Positions 15,630 through 24,743 of a stretch of DNA of 64,000 nt are shown one piece after another. The notes below the pieces were generated by a model. That model was not told the DNA's origin, did no database searches, and saw only the letters and a list, made by a program, of their open reading frames with translations. The position numbers and the translations under genes are program-made. How positions within the stretch are numbered: the stretch's first letter is position 1; every line of letters begins with the position of its first letter. This DNA comes from an uncultured Clostridia bacterium (lineage in GTDB: Bacteria; Bacillota; Clostridia; Oscillospirales; Ruminococcaceae): contig CANQPB010000004.1 in the NCBI GenBank assembly GCA_947625615.1, forward strand, positions 37,951 to 101,950. Direction: 5' to 3'.

Positions 15630-16253
15630 TTATGTTCTTCCTTTAAGTATTGGTGACAGCGGCTTATAAATCAACAGACATATCAGCGCGTCGATTAAGC
15701 CCTTTACAAAAGTAAACGGCAGATTAAAGATCACCAGACATTCAAGCAGACCGTCTACACCCGCACGTATACTCTGATAAGCCTCGATAATTGCGTCAAT
15801 ACCGCCAAAAAGCTTTGCATATACAGGGTAGGAGATAAAATAATTTACCGGAACGCTTATCAGCGCCATTACAACCGCACCGCACAGCGAGGCGATGATT
15901 GCCGTTTTACGAGTCTTTCGGTATTTATAGATAAGCCCCGCGGTTGCAACGAATGCTGCACCGAGAATAAAGTTGCACAGCTCGCCTATTCCCCCCGTGC
16001 TGCTGTGGAATATGAGGTTAAAAAGATTCTTGACCAAACATACCACAACGCCGCTTGTCGGGCCGATAGCAAAAGAGGCTATAAGCGCCGGCAGCTCCGA
16101 AACGTCCATTTTAACAAAGCCGGGTATCAACATCGGAAGGCTGAAATCCAAAAACATAAGTACGGTGGAAATCGCCGAAAGCATGGCCGTAACGGTCAGC
16201 TTTCTAATGCTGATAACCTTTGTTTTTGTCACATTTGCTTCTGTTCTGTCCAT
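15630..16253 (-). CDS. ribU: Riboflavin transporter, ECF substrate-binding component
   Basis: 207 residues from the ATG at 16253, chosen because AAGGAG sits 8-9 nt upstream; an ATG at 16262 directly abuts it. Five to six membrane helices. KLTVTAMLSAISTVLM at the N-terminus and PALIASFAIGPTSGVVVC in the middle are typical of RibU. It binds riboflavin and works with the shared EcfT-EcfA energy module, not encoded here. The FMN riboswitch upstream supports the substrate assignment. Confidence 0.93.
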   Translation of the reverse strand: MDRTEANVTKTKVISIRKLTVTAMLSAISTVLMFLDFSLPMLIPGFVKMDVSELPALIASFAIGPTSGVVVCLVKNLFNLIFHSSTGGIGELCNFILGAAFVATAGLIYKYRKTRKTAIIASLCGAVVMALISVPVNYFISYPVYAKLFGGIDAIIEAYQSIRAGVDGLLECLVIFNLPFTFVKGLIDALICLLIYKPLSPILKGRT

Positions 16254-16268
16254 AAAAAACATCTCCTT

Positions 16269-16299
16269 AAAAAATAACCCGCGGAAAAATCCACGGGTT
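16269..16299 (-). terminator. Conditional terminator in ribU leader
   Basis: Minus strand AACCCGTGG - ATTTTT - CCGCGGGTT stem (9 bp with one G-U), then ATTTTTT running into the ribosome site of ribU. It is placed as the expression platform of the FMN riboswitch. Confidence 0.88.
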
Positions 16300-16311
16300 C
16301 ATAAAAATGTT

Positions 16312-16420
16312 ATCTTCTCTTATCCGGACTTTACCGTCGGTATCGGAATTTCACCGATTCATGCCATTGCTCGCGGACTGTAACCGCCGGTCGGGAATTT
16401 CACCCAACCCCGAAGATATA
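16312..16420 (-). promoter_or_regulatory. FMN riboswitch (RFN element)
   Basis: Minus strand carries the conserved blocks CTTCGGGG, GGGTGAAATTCCCGACCGGCGGT, CCGCGA, ATCGGTGAAATTCCGATACCGAC and AGTCCGGATAAGAGAAG, in RFN order. FMN binding would favour the terminator at 16269-16299 and reduce riboflavin uptake. Confidence 0.96.
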
Positions 16421-16442
16421 TTTTATTCAGTTGTGAGGATAA

Positions 16443-16889
16443 TTACTCCTCGTCCGGCTCCTCGCCGTCGTCTTCGTCTTCCTCGAAATCGTCAAGATCG
16501 AATTCAAGGTGCTCGCCGCAGTTGGGGCAGTCGAGCGCGCCGTCTTCAAGCATGAGATCGTTGAGCTCTATCGTGTCGCCGCAGGTGGGGCAGGTGACCT
16601 CGTAGGTGCAGTCATCATCGTCGTCGTCATCGCAGTGACAATGGCAGTGGCACCCCTCGCCGTCATCTTCGCCGAAGACCTCGTCCTCTACGTCGGAAAG
16701 ATCCTCGTCTATGGTCGAGCAGAATTCGACGATATCGTCGACGTCGGCGTCGATGGTGTCTACGGTCTCGCAGATCTCCTTGACGACGTCGTAAAGCGCA
16801 AGAAGGATCTTGCCCTCCTTGGTGGAATCGTCAACGGTGAGGCCGTCCATAAGGCCCTTAAGATAGGCCGCTTTTTCGGAAAGCATCAT
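16443..16889 (-). CDS. CD1247-type N-terminal domain protein with zinc-ribbon and acidic tail
   Basis: 148 residues from ATG 16889, which follows GAAAGGAAG; the frame runs further upstream without a better start. The first 80 residues (MMLSEKAAYLKGLMDGL...) form the helical CD1247-like domain widespread in Clostridia, of unknown function. A stretch CHCHCHC followed by seven Asp comes next. Then comes a zinc-ribbon (CPTCGDTIEL ... CPNCGEHLEF, two CxxC pairs) and an extremely acidic C-terminus. It follows efp closely and may be cotranscribed with it. Possibly a metal-binding regulator; this is inference. Confidence 0.8.
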   Translation of the reverse strand: MMLSEKAAYLKGLMDGLTVDDSTKEGKILLALYDVVKEICETVDTIDADVDDIVEFCSTIDEDLSDVEDEVFGEDDGEGCHCHCHCDDDDDDDCTYEVTCPTCGDTIELNDLMLEDGALDCPNCGEHLEFDLDDFEEDEDDGEEPDEE

Positions 16890-16929
16890 AAATCTTCCTT
16901 TCTGAATATAATCGGAATTTTTACCGAAA

Positions 16930-17487
16930 TTACGCTCTTTGCATATACTCACCGGTGCGTGTGTCGATTCTGATAACGTCGCCTTCGTTGATGAACAGCG
17001 GCACCTTTATCTCCGCGCCGGTTTCAAGGGTGGCGGGCTTGGTGGCGTTGGTGGCGGTGTCGCCCTTAAAGCCGGGATCGGTCTGGGTGACTACGAGATC
17101 GACAAAGAACGGGGGCTCGACGCCAAACACCTTGCCCTTGTAGGAAAGAATGGTGCAAACCATATTTTCCTTGACGAATCGGAAGTTGTCGCCAACGTCG
17201 CTGGGGCTTACGGGTACCTGCTCGTATGTCTCCTGATCCATGAAGTAGTAGAGCTCGCCATCGGAGTAGGAATATTCCATATCCTTTCTCTCGATGAAAG
17301 CGGTGGGGAATTTGGCGGTCGGGTTGTAGGATTTTTCAACGACCGCGCCGGTGAGGACGTTCTTGGTCTTGGTTCTTACGAACGCCGCACCCTTGCCGGG
17401 TTTGACGTGCTGGAACTCGATGACCTGCATTACGTTGCCGTCCTCTTCAAATGTTACTCCGTTTCTGAAATCACCTGCTGTAATCAT
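16930..17487 (-). CDS. efp: Translation elongation factor P
   Basis: 185 residues, standard length, three OB-like domains. EF-P binds between the P and E sites and relieves ribosome stalling at polyproline. The tip loop contains KPGKGAAF, with the conserved lysine (about 32) that can be modified in some bacteria. The C-terminal signature [16 protein letters not shown] is intact. Its neighbour upstream is an Xaa-Pro peptidase, a common Firmicute pairing. Confidence 0.98.
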   Translation of the reverse strand: MITAGDFRNGVTFEEDGNVMQVIEFQHVKPGKGAAFVRTKTKNVLTGAVVEKSYNPTAKFPTAFIERKDMEYSYSDGELYYFMDQETYEQVPVSPSDVGDNFRFVKENMVCTILSYKGKVFGVEPPFFVDLVVTQTDPGFKGDTATNATKPATLETGAEIKVPLFINEGDVIRIDTRTGEYMQRA

Positions 17488-17601
17488 AGCTTGGTGTCCT
17501 CACTTTCCGCGGGGGCTGCCCGCAATTTCTGTCTTTTATGTTTCCATTGCATTGGGTTACAGTATATTGTAACCTATCTTTTGAATAAATGCAAGTGATT
17601 T

Positions 17602-18666
17602 TTACAAAGAAATTAAATTTTTCTTCGCCAAAGTCATATTTTCGCAGCCGTTCTGCTTAATTATGACAAAATCTTCAATTCTTACGCCGAATTCGTCCGG
17701 AAGATATATGCCCGGCTCTACGGTGACTATCATGTTTTCCTCAAAGACATGCTTTGAAGACGGCGCGGCGTTCGGGGTCTCGTGGATCTCCATTCCGACG
17801 CCGTGGCCGAGCGAATGGCCGAAGGCCTCGCCGTAGCCCGCCTCGGTGATGATATCCCTTGCAACCTTGTCGATATCGGCGCCGCGCTCCCCTGCCTTTA
17901 TCCTGTCAATGGCGGCAAGCTGAGCCTTAAGGACGATGTCGTAGATCTTCTGCATTTTTTCGGTGGGCTTTCCTACGCAGACGGTTCTCGTCATGTCGCT
18001 GTGGTAACCCTCGTAGGTCGCGCCGTAGTCCATTAGTACAAATTCGTTGGGCTGAACGGGGCGGTCGGTGGGGACGCCGTGGCACAAAGAGGTATTCGGC
18101 CCCGAGACGGCTATCGTGTCGAACGAAAGAGCCTCGGCCCCGTGGGAGAGCATGTAGTAGTCGAGGTGAAGGCCTATCTCCTTTTCGGTGACGCCAGGCC
18201 TGATGAAATTGAGGACGTCCTCAAAGGCAGCCTCGGCTATTCTCTGCGCCTTGATGATCTTGTCTATCTCGTCCTGGGTCTTGACGATCCTCAGCCTGTC
18301 TATAGCGTCGCTGAGGGCGTCGGAATCGTCTATCTCGGCCTTTATCGTCTTTCTCATGGCGTTGAGACGGGCGACCGTTAAGGTGCGGCTCTCAATGGCG
18401 ACGGTTTTTGCGCCGTGGCGGGCGAGGATCTCGTTGATCTGATCGGAAAGCTTGCCCTGCATGATCACCTCGGCGTCGTGAACGGTCTTCTGCGCCTTTT
18501 CTATGTAGCGAAAGTCGATGATGAGGTAAGCCTTTTCCCGGGTGACGAGCACCGTGCCGGCCGACGACTTCATGCCGGTCATATAGCGGCGGTTGACGTC
18601 TTCGGTGATAAGCGCGGCGTCAACGCTGTCCGGCAGATTCTGCATAAGTCTTTCGTATTTTGTCAT
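17602..18666 (-). CDS. pepP: Xaa-Pro aminopeptidase (M24B family)
   Basis: 354 residues. N-terminal creatinase-like domain (1-125) and C-terminal pita-bread metallopeptidase domain. The five metal ligands are visible: Asp in LMDYGA, Asp in HSDMTRT, His in LGHGVGMEIHE, Glu in TVEPGIYLP and Glu in VRIEDF. It removes N-terminal residues before proline in the cytoplasm. It lies upstream of efp; together they serve proline-rich protein synthesis and turnover. Confidence 0.92.
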   Translation of the reverse strand: MTKYERLMQNLPDSVDAALITEDVNRRYMTGMKSSAGTVLVTREKAYLIIDFRYIEKAQKTVHDAEVIMQGKLSDQINEILARHGAKTVAIESRTLTVARLNAMRKTIKAEIDDSDALSDAIDRLRIVKTQDEIDKIIKAQRIAEAAFEDVLNFIRPGVTEKEIGLHLDYYMLSHGAEALSFDTIAVSGPNTSLCHGVPTDRPVQPNEFVLMDYGATYEGYHSDMTRTVCVGKPTEKMQKIYDIVLKAQLAAIDRIKAGERGADIDKVARDIITEAGYGEAFGHSLGHGVGMEIHETPNAAPSSKHVFEENMIVTVEPGIYLPDEFGVRIEDFVIIKQNGCENMTLAKKNLISL

Positions 18667-18678
18667 GGTTATTCCTCC

Positions 18679-19530
18679 CTATATAAATTCAAGATAATGC
18701 TTTTTCATCGCAAGGGCGTCGGAATCCTGTGTGCCGGCGCTTTCGCATATAAATGTTGGCGAGAGATTTTTCTTGGCAATAAGCTCCATAAGCGGCTCGA
18801 AGCGGGGGCCGTAAAGCTCGTCTTCAAAGGTGAGATGCTTTTTCTCGCCTCCGCCGGGGGTATATTCTATCTTCGAAAAATGAGAATGGAATATTTTCAG
18901 CCTGTCGCTGCCAAGGCGGTTTTCGATTTCGTCGAGGATATGCTCAAAAGCCTCTTTTGAATTGACCTTGCCGAGGGTTCTCGCGTTAAGGTGGCCGAAG
19001 TCTACCGTCGGTAAAAAGCTGTCGTCGAGGCGGCAAAGCTCCAAAACCTCTTCAAGGTTTCCGAGCTGATTGAATTTTCCCATAGTCTCGGGGCAGAAGA
19101 TAATGTCTTCATAGCCCGCGGCGACGGCGGCCTCTCGGGCGCGCTTCAAGGTATCCTTGGCGAGCGAAAGCGCTTCCTCGCGGGAGATCTTCGAGCAGGA
19201 GCCGGAGTGAATGACTATTCTCTTCGCGCCCATTTTTTGGGCGGCGGCCGCGCTCTGGAGTATGTAGTCTATCGACTTGTCGCGCTTTTCCGGCTCAATG
19301 CCGGAGAGCGAGATGAAATAGGGCGAATGCAGAGAAAGAGTTATCCCGAATTTTTCCGCCTTTTCCTTTAAAGCGGCGGCGACGGAATCGGAGACCCTTA
19401 CCCCCTGCCCGCACTGATATTCAAATGCGTCGAGGCCCATTTCGCTTAAGTATTCCGGCATTTCCGTTGATGACTTGTGCGACTTTGAAAATTCCTCCGA
19501 GCTTCCGGCGGGGCCGAATATTGCACTCAT
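18679..19530 (-). CDS. AP endonuclease IV-like TIM-barrel protein
   Basis: 283 residues. The AP endonuclease 2 fold shows metal-site residues in order: LHSPY, VIHSGS, CPETMGK, VDFGHLNAR, FHSHFS and CESAG. Endonuclease IV (Nfo) cuts DNA at abasic sites with three zinc ions; the length fits. Divergence from classical Nfo means a sugar isomerase-like or other TIM-barrel role is not fully excluded. It is followed by pepP at 12 nt spacing, so likely in one operon with yqeG, pepP and efp. Confidence 0.75.
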   Translation of the reverse strand: MSAIFGPAGSSEEFSKSHKSSTEMPEYLSEMGLDAFEYQCGQGVRVSDSVAAALKEKAEKFGITLSLHSPYFISLSGIEPEKRDKSIDYILQSAAAAQKMGAKRIVIHSGSCSKISREEALSLAKDTLKRAREAAVAAGYEDIIFCPETMGKFNQLGNLEEVLELCRLDDSFLPTVDFGHLNARTLGKVNSKEAFEHILDEIENRLGSDRLKIFHSHFSKIEYTPGGGEKKHLTFEDELYGPRFEPLMELIAKKNLSPTFICESAGTQDSDALAMKKHYLEFI

Positions 19531-19534
19531 TTTA

Positions 19535-20017
19535 TCACTCCTTTTTGGGAAGCAGCGGGCGCTCCAAAAATCTCTTTACGCGAAACCAGAAGCCGGTCTC
19601 GTATTCTATCGGAAAGACGAAAATTGAGCGTATGCCCGCAAGCTTGCAGCCTATAACATCGGTAAAAATCTGATCCCCGACAGAGGCTACGCGCCGCTTG
19701 TCTGTGCCGAGGCGGCGGCAGGCCTCGTTAAATCCCGACGGAAGCGGCTTGCGGCCGTCCGGGACAAATTCGAGTCCGAGATAATCTGCAAAGGGCTTTA
19801 CCCTTTCGGCGTGATTGTTAGAAACGATGATCATTTTAAGATCGGTTTTTCGGATATTTCTGAACCATTCAAGCCTTGCGGGATCGGGTACGGGATTGTT
19901 GTGGGTGGTCAGGGTGTTGTCGAGATCTAAGATAAGGGCGTCTATGCCCTCCCGACGGAAAAAGTCCGCAGGGATATCGGCGATCGAGCCGAAAACGTAG
20001 TCCGGCCTATGAAGCAA
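19535..20017 (-). CDS. yqeG: YqeG-family HAD phosphatase
   Basis: 160 residues, HAD superfamily subclass IIIA. Motif I is LILDLDNTLT (about 30-39), motif II IIVSNNHAE and motif III/IV VGDQIFTDVIG. All catalytic aspartates are present. YqeG proteins are cytoplasmic phosphatases of uncertain substrate, related to phosphatidylglycerophosphate phosphatases. It lies 4 nt from the AP endonuclease gene. Confidence 0.92.
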   Translation of the reverse strand: MLHRPDYVFGSIADIPADFFRREGIDALILDLDNTLTTHNNPVPDPARLEWFRNIRKTDLKMIIVSNNHAERVKPFADYLGLEFVPDGRKPLPSGFNEACRRLGTDKRRVASVGDQIFTDVIGCKLAGIRSIFVFPIEYETGFWFRVKRFLERPLLPKKE

Positions 20018-20078
20018 AAGATCAGCTCCTTAAAAAGCAAAGCGAACAGAAAACTGCCCGCTTCGTTTTTATATGCAC

Positions 20079-20252
20079 TTAATATTTGCGCTTACGAGCA
20101 GCTTCAGACTTTTTCTTGCGCTTAACCGAAGGCTTTTCGTAATGCTCGCGCTTGCGAACTTCGGCAATAACGCCGTCTCTGGCGCAGGATCTCTTAAAGC
20201 GTTTGAGAGCTGTATCCAAAGATTCGTTTTTGCCGACACGAACTTCTGCCAT
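20079..20252 (-). CDS. rpsU: Ribosomal protein S21
   Basis: 57 residues starting [20 protein letters not shown], then [20 protein letters not shown], the full S21 signature. GGGAGGG lies 8 nt before the ATG at 20252. A longer frame overlaps it in another phase on the same strand (20069-20278) and should be ignored. S21 assists initiation on the 30S subunit. Confidence 0.97.
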   Translation of the reverse strand: MAEVRVGKNESLDTALKRFKRSCARDGVIAEVRKREHYEKPSVKRKKKSEAARKRKY

Positions 20253-20377
20253 TTACTGTTCCCTCCCTTAGCCGCCATGGGGCGAAGGTATTTTACATTT
20301 CACCGCAATGTACCCTTTGATTATATACCATATTCGCCAATAAGTCAATACCCAAAAGGCAAAAAACTGTAAGTTTT

Positions 20378-22783
20378 TTATTTTGCGACAATGTTCACAA
20401 GTCTGCCTCTGACATAAATGGCCTTTAAGACGTTCTTTCCTATAAGCTCGGAGGCGATTCTTTCGCGGCTCTTTGCGGCGGTAATGACCTCGTCGTCGCT
20501 CGCGTCGACGCTGACGGTGAGCCTGTCCTTGACCTTGCCGTTTATCTGAACGGCCACCTCTACCTCGTCGTCATGGCAGAGGGCTTCGTCATATTTCGGC
20601 CAGGAGGCGTCGTGGATATATCCGCCGAAGCCCTGAGCCTCATAGATCTCCTCGGTGATATGCGGGGCGAACGGGTAGAGAAGTATGCAGAAATCCCTGA
20701 GCTCCGCGCGCGTCACCGAGCCGGAAGCCGTGAAGTCGTTTAAAAGCGTCATCAGCGCAGCTACTGCGGTGTTGTACTTCGTGGCGTCTATATCGGAAGT
20801 GACCTTTTTGATCGTCTTATGCATCTTTGATACAAACTCGGGGCGGTAGCCGTCACCGCCGGTTAAAATGTCCTGAAGTCCCCAAACCCTGTCGAGGAAT
20901 CTCTTGCAGCCGGTGACGCCGCTTTCCGACCAGGGCGCGGCCTTTTCGTAGTCGCCCATAAAGAGGACGTATGTCCTTAAGGTGTCGGCGCCGTAGACCT
21001 TAATTACGCTGAGAGGATCGACGACGTTGCCCTTTGACTTCGACATCTTCTCGCCGTCGGGGCCTAAAACGAGGCCGATGCAGGTGCGCTTCATGTAAGG
21101 CTCGGGGGTGTTTACCGCGCCGATGTCGTAGAGGAAGCGATGCCAGAACTGCGAGTAGATCATATGGCGGGTGACGTGCTCGTTGCCGCCGTTGTACCAG
21201 TCGACGGGGAGCCAGTATTCAAGAGCCTCTTTTGAGGCGAACTCGTTCCGGTTGTGCGGGTCGGCATATCTTAAGTAGTACCAGCTCGAGCCGGCCCACT
21301 GAGGCATGGTGTCGGTCTCGCGCCTGGCGTCGCCGCCGCACTTGGGGCACTTGCAGTGAACAAATTCCTCTATCCTTGCAAGAGGGCTTTCGCCGTCGGT
21401 GCCGGGCTCGAAATTCTCGACCGGCGGGAGCTTTAACGGAAGCTCGTCGTAGGGCACGCCGACAAGGCCGCAATGCGGGCAGTGGACGATAGGTATGGGT
21501 TCGCCCCAGTAGCGCTGGCGGTTGAAAGCCCAATCCTTCATTCTGTACTGAACGCCCTTCTCGCCGATCCCCTTTTCGGTCAGAAATTCGAGCATTTTAG
21601 CTATAGAATCCTTTTTGTTGGTCATGCCGTTGAGAACGCCGGAATTTATCATCTCGCCGTCGCCGGTGTAGGCTTCCTTTGAGATGTCCCCGCCCTTGAT
21701 GACCTCGATTATATCTATTCCGAATTTTTTGGCGAATTCCCAGTCGCGCTGATCGTGCGCGGGAACTGCCATTATGGCGCCGGTGCCGTAGCCCATCATT
21801 ACATAGTCCGATATGTAAATCGGGATTTCCTTGCCGTTGACGGGGTTTACCGCGCTTAAGCCCTCGAGCCTTACGCCGGTCTTGTCCTTGACAAGCTGGG
21901 TGCGCTCGAATTCGGTCTTTTTGGCGCATTCCGCCCTATATGCCTTTATTTCGTCCATATTCTTGATAGCGCCGCTGCTGCGGTCAATTACGGGGTGCTC
22001 CGGCGCGATAACCATGAAGGTGACGCCGTAAAGGGTATCGGGACGAGTGGTGTATATTCTCAGTTTTTCGTCCGAGCCTATGAGCCCGAAATCCACAAAC
22101 GCGCCGGTGGATTTTCCTATCCAGTTTTCCTGCTGCGCCTTGACGTAAGGCGGGTAGTCGACACGCGCTATGCCCTCAAGGAGCTTTTCGCAGTATTCGG
22201 TTATCCTTAAATACCATACCTCCTTGGGAAGCTGGATAATATCGCTGTGGCAGACGTCGCACTTGCCGCCCTGGGAATCCTCATTGGAAAGGACGACTTT
22301 GCAGCTCGGGCAGTAGTTGACGAGGGCGGTGTCGCGGAAAGCGAGGCCGTTTTCAAACATCTTGAGGAATATCCACTGCGTCCATTTGTAGTAGTTTTCG
22401 TCCGAGGTGTCTATAACGCGCGACCAGTCGAAGCTGTAACCCACCTTTTTCATCTGATCGGAAAAATGTGCGATGTTCTTATCGGTGGAAACTCTCGGGT
22501 GAACGCCGGTCTTTATAGCGTAGTTCTCGGCGGGAAGCCCGAAGGCGTCGAAGCCCATCGGGAAGAGGACGTTGTAGCCCTCAAGCCTCTTTTTGCGGGA
22601 AAGCGCCTCAAGGCCGGTATACGCCTTTATGTGGCCGACATGAAGCCCCGCGCCCGAGGGATAGGGAAACTCGACAAGGGCGTAATACTTCGGCTTGGTG
22701 CGATCGATTTTTACCTCGAAGGTTTTGTTGTCCTCCCAGTATTTCTGCCATTTCGCTTCGATGGCGGAAAAATCGTATTTCAT
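20378..22783 (-). CDS. leuS: Leucyl-tRNA synthetase
   Basis: 801 residues, bacterial length. Class I motifs: HVGHIKAYTGLEALSR (HIGH-like, about 46-60) and EKMSKSKGNVVDP (KMSKS, about 565). A CP1 editing domain lies between (about 220-410, with TTRPDTLYGVTFMV and GYGTGAIMAVPAHD). A zinc-like CPSC..CDVC segment is near 160. It charges tRNA-Leu and hydrolyses mischarged products. No T-box leader is visible in the 55-nt gap upstream. It ends the long smc-to-leuS gene run. Confidence 0.98.
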   Translation of the reverse strand: MKYDFSAIEAKWQKYWEDNKTFEVKIDRTKPKYYALVEFPYPSGAGLHVGHIKAYTGLEALSRKKRLEGYNVLFPMGFDAFGLPAENYAIKTGVHPRVSTDKNIAHFSDQMKKVGYSFDWSRVIDTSDENYYKWTQWIFLKMFENGLAFRDTALVNYCPSCKVVLSNEDSQGGKCDVCHSDIIQLPKEVWYLRITEYCEKLLEGIARVDYPPYVKAQQENWIGKSTGAFVDFGLIGSDEKLRIYTTRPDTLYGVTFMVIAPEHPVIDRSSGAIKNMDEIKAYRAECAKKTEFERTQLVKDKTGVRLEGLSAVNPVNGKEIPIYISDYVMMGYGTGAIMAVPAHDQRDWEFAKKFGIDIIEVIKGGDISKEAYTGDGEMINSGVLNGMTNKKDSIAKMLEFLTEKGIGEKGVQYRMKDWAFNRQRYWGEPIPIVHCPHCGLVGVPYDELPLKLPPVENFEPGTDGESPLARIEEFVHCKCPKCGGDARRETDTMPQWAGSSWYYLRYADPHNRNEFASKEALEYWLPVDWYNGGNEHVTRHMIYSQFWHRFLYDIGAVNTPEPYMKRTCIGLVLGPDGEKMSKSKGNVVDPLSVIKVYGADTLRTYVLFMGDYEKAAPWSESGVTGCKRFLDRVWGLQDILTGGDGYRPEFVSKMHKTIKKVTSDIDATKYNTAVAALMTLLNDFTASGSVTRAELRDFCILLYPFAPHITEEIYEAQGFGGYIHDASWPKYDEALCHDDEVEVAVQINGKVKDRLTVSVDASDDEVITAAKSRERIASELIGKNVLKAIYVRGRLVNIVAK

Positions 22784-22838
22784 TTATATCAGTCCTTTTT
22801 AAATTGAAAGATAAAGCAAACGCTTACCGGCTATTTTA

Positions 22839-23189
22839 TCACAACAGCGTCTGAATGTCAACCGCTTCGCCGTCGCTCCACAGCTTTTCAAGGTTATACT
22901 GGCCTCTTACGTCGCGGTAAAATACATGTACGACGATGTCACCGTAGTCCATGGCTATCCAGCTTGCGCCGTCTATACCCTCGACATGCCCTACGTTTAT
23001 CCCCTTTTCCGCCATTCTGAAATCGACCTCGTCGACAAGACCGCGGGTGTGGGTGGTCGACGTGCCGTTGGCGATGACGAAGTAGTCGGCGATGATCGTC
23101 AGATCGCCTATGCGGATCACCCTGATGTCTTCGGCCTTTTTGGAATCGAGAGCCTTTACTATAACCGATAGCTTTTCAAGTTCTGTCAT
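22839..23189 (-). CDS. rsfS: Ribosome silencing factor RsfS
   Basis: 116 residues. Core signatures DIRVIRIGDLTIIADYFVI (about 20-38) and GIDGASWIAMDYGDIVVHVF (about 75-95). It binds ribosomal protein L14 and blocks joining of the subunits in slow growth. Its position after nadD-yqeK-LCP and before leuS is the usual Clostridial order. Confidence 0.96.
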   Translation of the reverse strand: MTELEKLSVIVKALDSKKAEDIRVIRIGDLTIIADYFVIANGTSTTHTRGLVDEVDFRMAEKGINVGHVEGIDGASWIAMDYGDIVVHVFYRDVRGQYNLEKLWSDGEAVDIQTLL

Positions 23190-23207
23190 TTTGATCCTCC
23201 TGCACTG

Positions 23208-24116
23208 TTAGTCTGTTATATCGGAAACCTTAACCGGCAGATCGCCGTAAGGAAACTCCTCGCAATTTAATTCGGGAATGCCGAGAGCGCCCGCGTCGGC
23301 GCTTTTGCCCTTTACGCGAAAGCTTTCGTTCAAAAGCTCGGCAACGCCCTTTCGGTCGAGCGCCCACACCCTGCGGCCGTCATATTTCGCCGCAAAGCCG
23401 GGGGAGATATGAATGTTTATCTTCTCGGGGGTGACGCCCTTGCACGAGCTGAACGCCGATGTTATCTCGGAAACCGTCATAGACGTGTCAACGCGGTTGG
23501 CTATGAGATTCATAAGAAGCGTAAAGCTTTTAAGCCGACCGAGGCCGCAAAAACCGCTCAGCATTTCGGCCAAAAGCTCCCTATACTCCCCGACCGCATT
23601 TTTATCCCCCAACGAGTAGCTGTCACCCTTAATGGCGATGTTTTTTGCTTTCTCAGAACCGCACGCCTTAATCAGCAGCGCGCAGTCGCCGAAGGTCTCC
23701 GCCGACATGCTCGCCTCGCCGTCGATTTTAAGATAAAGCGACGCCGAAACTATTCCGCGGTATGCGCCCGTCGGGTATGCCTCGGCAGCGGTGCCGACAA
23801 AGCCGTCGGCCGCCAAAAGGGCGTCGGGCGGAAGCTCAAGAATATCCACCGTGTGCTTCGTTTCGTCTACGGTAAAAATGTGTATCCTCACCGGAAGATC
23901 GCCGTCTGTGACCGTCAGAAGATATGATTTTTTTGTGCTCACCGTGTCAAAGCCGTAGCCCTGGGAGATATATCTTACATAGTCGGGTATCGGCTCCTGC
24001 GCGGATATCTGCGCTTTTGCGGCACCCGCGGCAAAATTGAGAATCGAAACCGTTACCGCCGCCGCAACGGCGCACGCCGTTATGAGAGCAAGTACAAAGC
24101 CTGTTTTTCTGAGCAT
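23208..24116 (-). CDS. LytR-CpsA-Psr-like extracytoplasmic protein
   Basis: 302 residues. An N-terminal membrane anchor (about 8-30) is followed by an extracellular domain that begins like LCP proteins (VRIHIFTVDETKHTVDILELPPD) and ends with a variable tail. LCP enzymes attach wall polymers to peptidoglycan. The conserved Arg/Asp set of active LCP enzymes is hard to find here, so it may be a divergent or inactive member. The assignment rests strongly on position: yqeK-LCP-rsfS is a standard gene order. Confidence 0.55.
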   Translation of the reverse strand: MLRKTGFVLALITACAVAAAVTVSILNFAAGAAKAQISAQEPIPDYVRYISQGYGFDTVSTKKSYLLTVTDGDLPVRIHIFTVDETKHTVDILELPPDALLAADGFVGTAAEAYPTGAYRGIVSASLYLKIDGEASMSAETFGDCALLIKACGSEKAKNIAIKGDSYSLGDKNAVGEYRELLAEMLSGFCGLGRLKSFTLLMNLIANRVDTSMTVSEITSAFSSCKGVTPEKINIHISPGFAAKYDGRRVWALDRKGVAELLNESFRVKGKSADAGALGIPELNCEEFPYGDLPVKVSDITD

Positions 24117-24152
24117 GGATATTACCCGTTCGGGCGATGAATCCGCTGTCTC

Positions 24153-24743
24153 CTAAATGGCGTCCTTCTTTTTTAGTTCTTTTTCGGTGTATTCGTTGTA
24201 GGCGTCGACGGTCGAGGCGGGCAGAAGCTTTTGACCGATTTTGTCAACAATGAGGAATTTGAACGCCTCGTAAAGCCCGCGGTCGATGTCGCGGTATGTA
24301 ATCGCTCTTATCCTGTCGGCGTCGGGGTAGCTTCTTTCGTCGGAGATAAGATCTGCCATGAAAATTATCTTTTCATATATGCTCATTCCGCCCTTGCCTA
24401 CGGTGTGCCAGCGTATGGGGTCTGTGACGTCGGGATCGGTGATGCCGTATTTTTCCCGCACAAACTGTGCTCCGGCTATGGCGTGGTGGGTCTTTTTTGC
24501 TCCCCATTCGACGGGTTGAATGTCGTAGCCCGAGCGCATTAAAAGCTTAAGCTGCTCCTCTGCCGGGATCTCCTTGCAGATGTCGTGCAAAAGCCCCGAA
24601 AGATAGGCCTTGTCTGGATCCGCTCCGTTTATCTCGGCGAGCTTTTTAGCCGCGTCGGCGACGTTGAGGCTGTGTATGAATCTCTTTTCGGAGAGATTGT
24701 TTTTTAAATATTCCCTCATTTCGGGAATCCTCGGGTCAGTCAC
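24153..24743 (-). CDS. yqeK: YqeK HD-domain hydrolase
   Basis: 196 residues, HD superfamily. Metal-binding residues: His in RFIHSLNVAD (about 24), HD in GLLHDICKE (about 52-53), and a later His in KTHHAIAGAQF and RWHTVG. YqeK enzymes cleave diadenosine tetraphosphate symmetrically to ADP. It overlaps the end of nadD by 8 nt. Confidence 0.93.
   Translation of the reverse strand: MTDPRIPEMREYLKNNLSEKRFIHSLNVADAAKKLAEINGADPDKAYLSGLLHDICKEIPAEEQLKLLMRSGYDIQPVEWGAKKTHHAIAGAQFVREKYGITDPDVTDPIRWHTVGKGGMSIYEKIIFMADLISDERSYPDADRIRAITYRDIDRGLYEAFKFLIVDKIGQKLLPASTVDAYNEYTEKELKKKDAI

Noticed and set aside
20069..20278. 69-codon minus-strand frame over rpsU
   Set aside because: Out-of-phase shadow; the true gene at 20079-20252 encodes an unmistakable S21.
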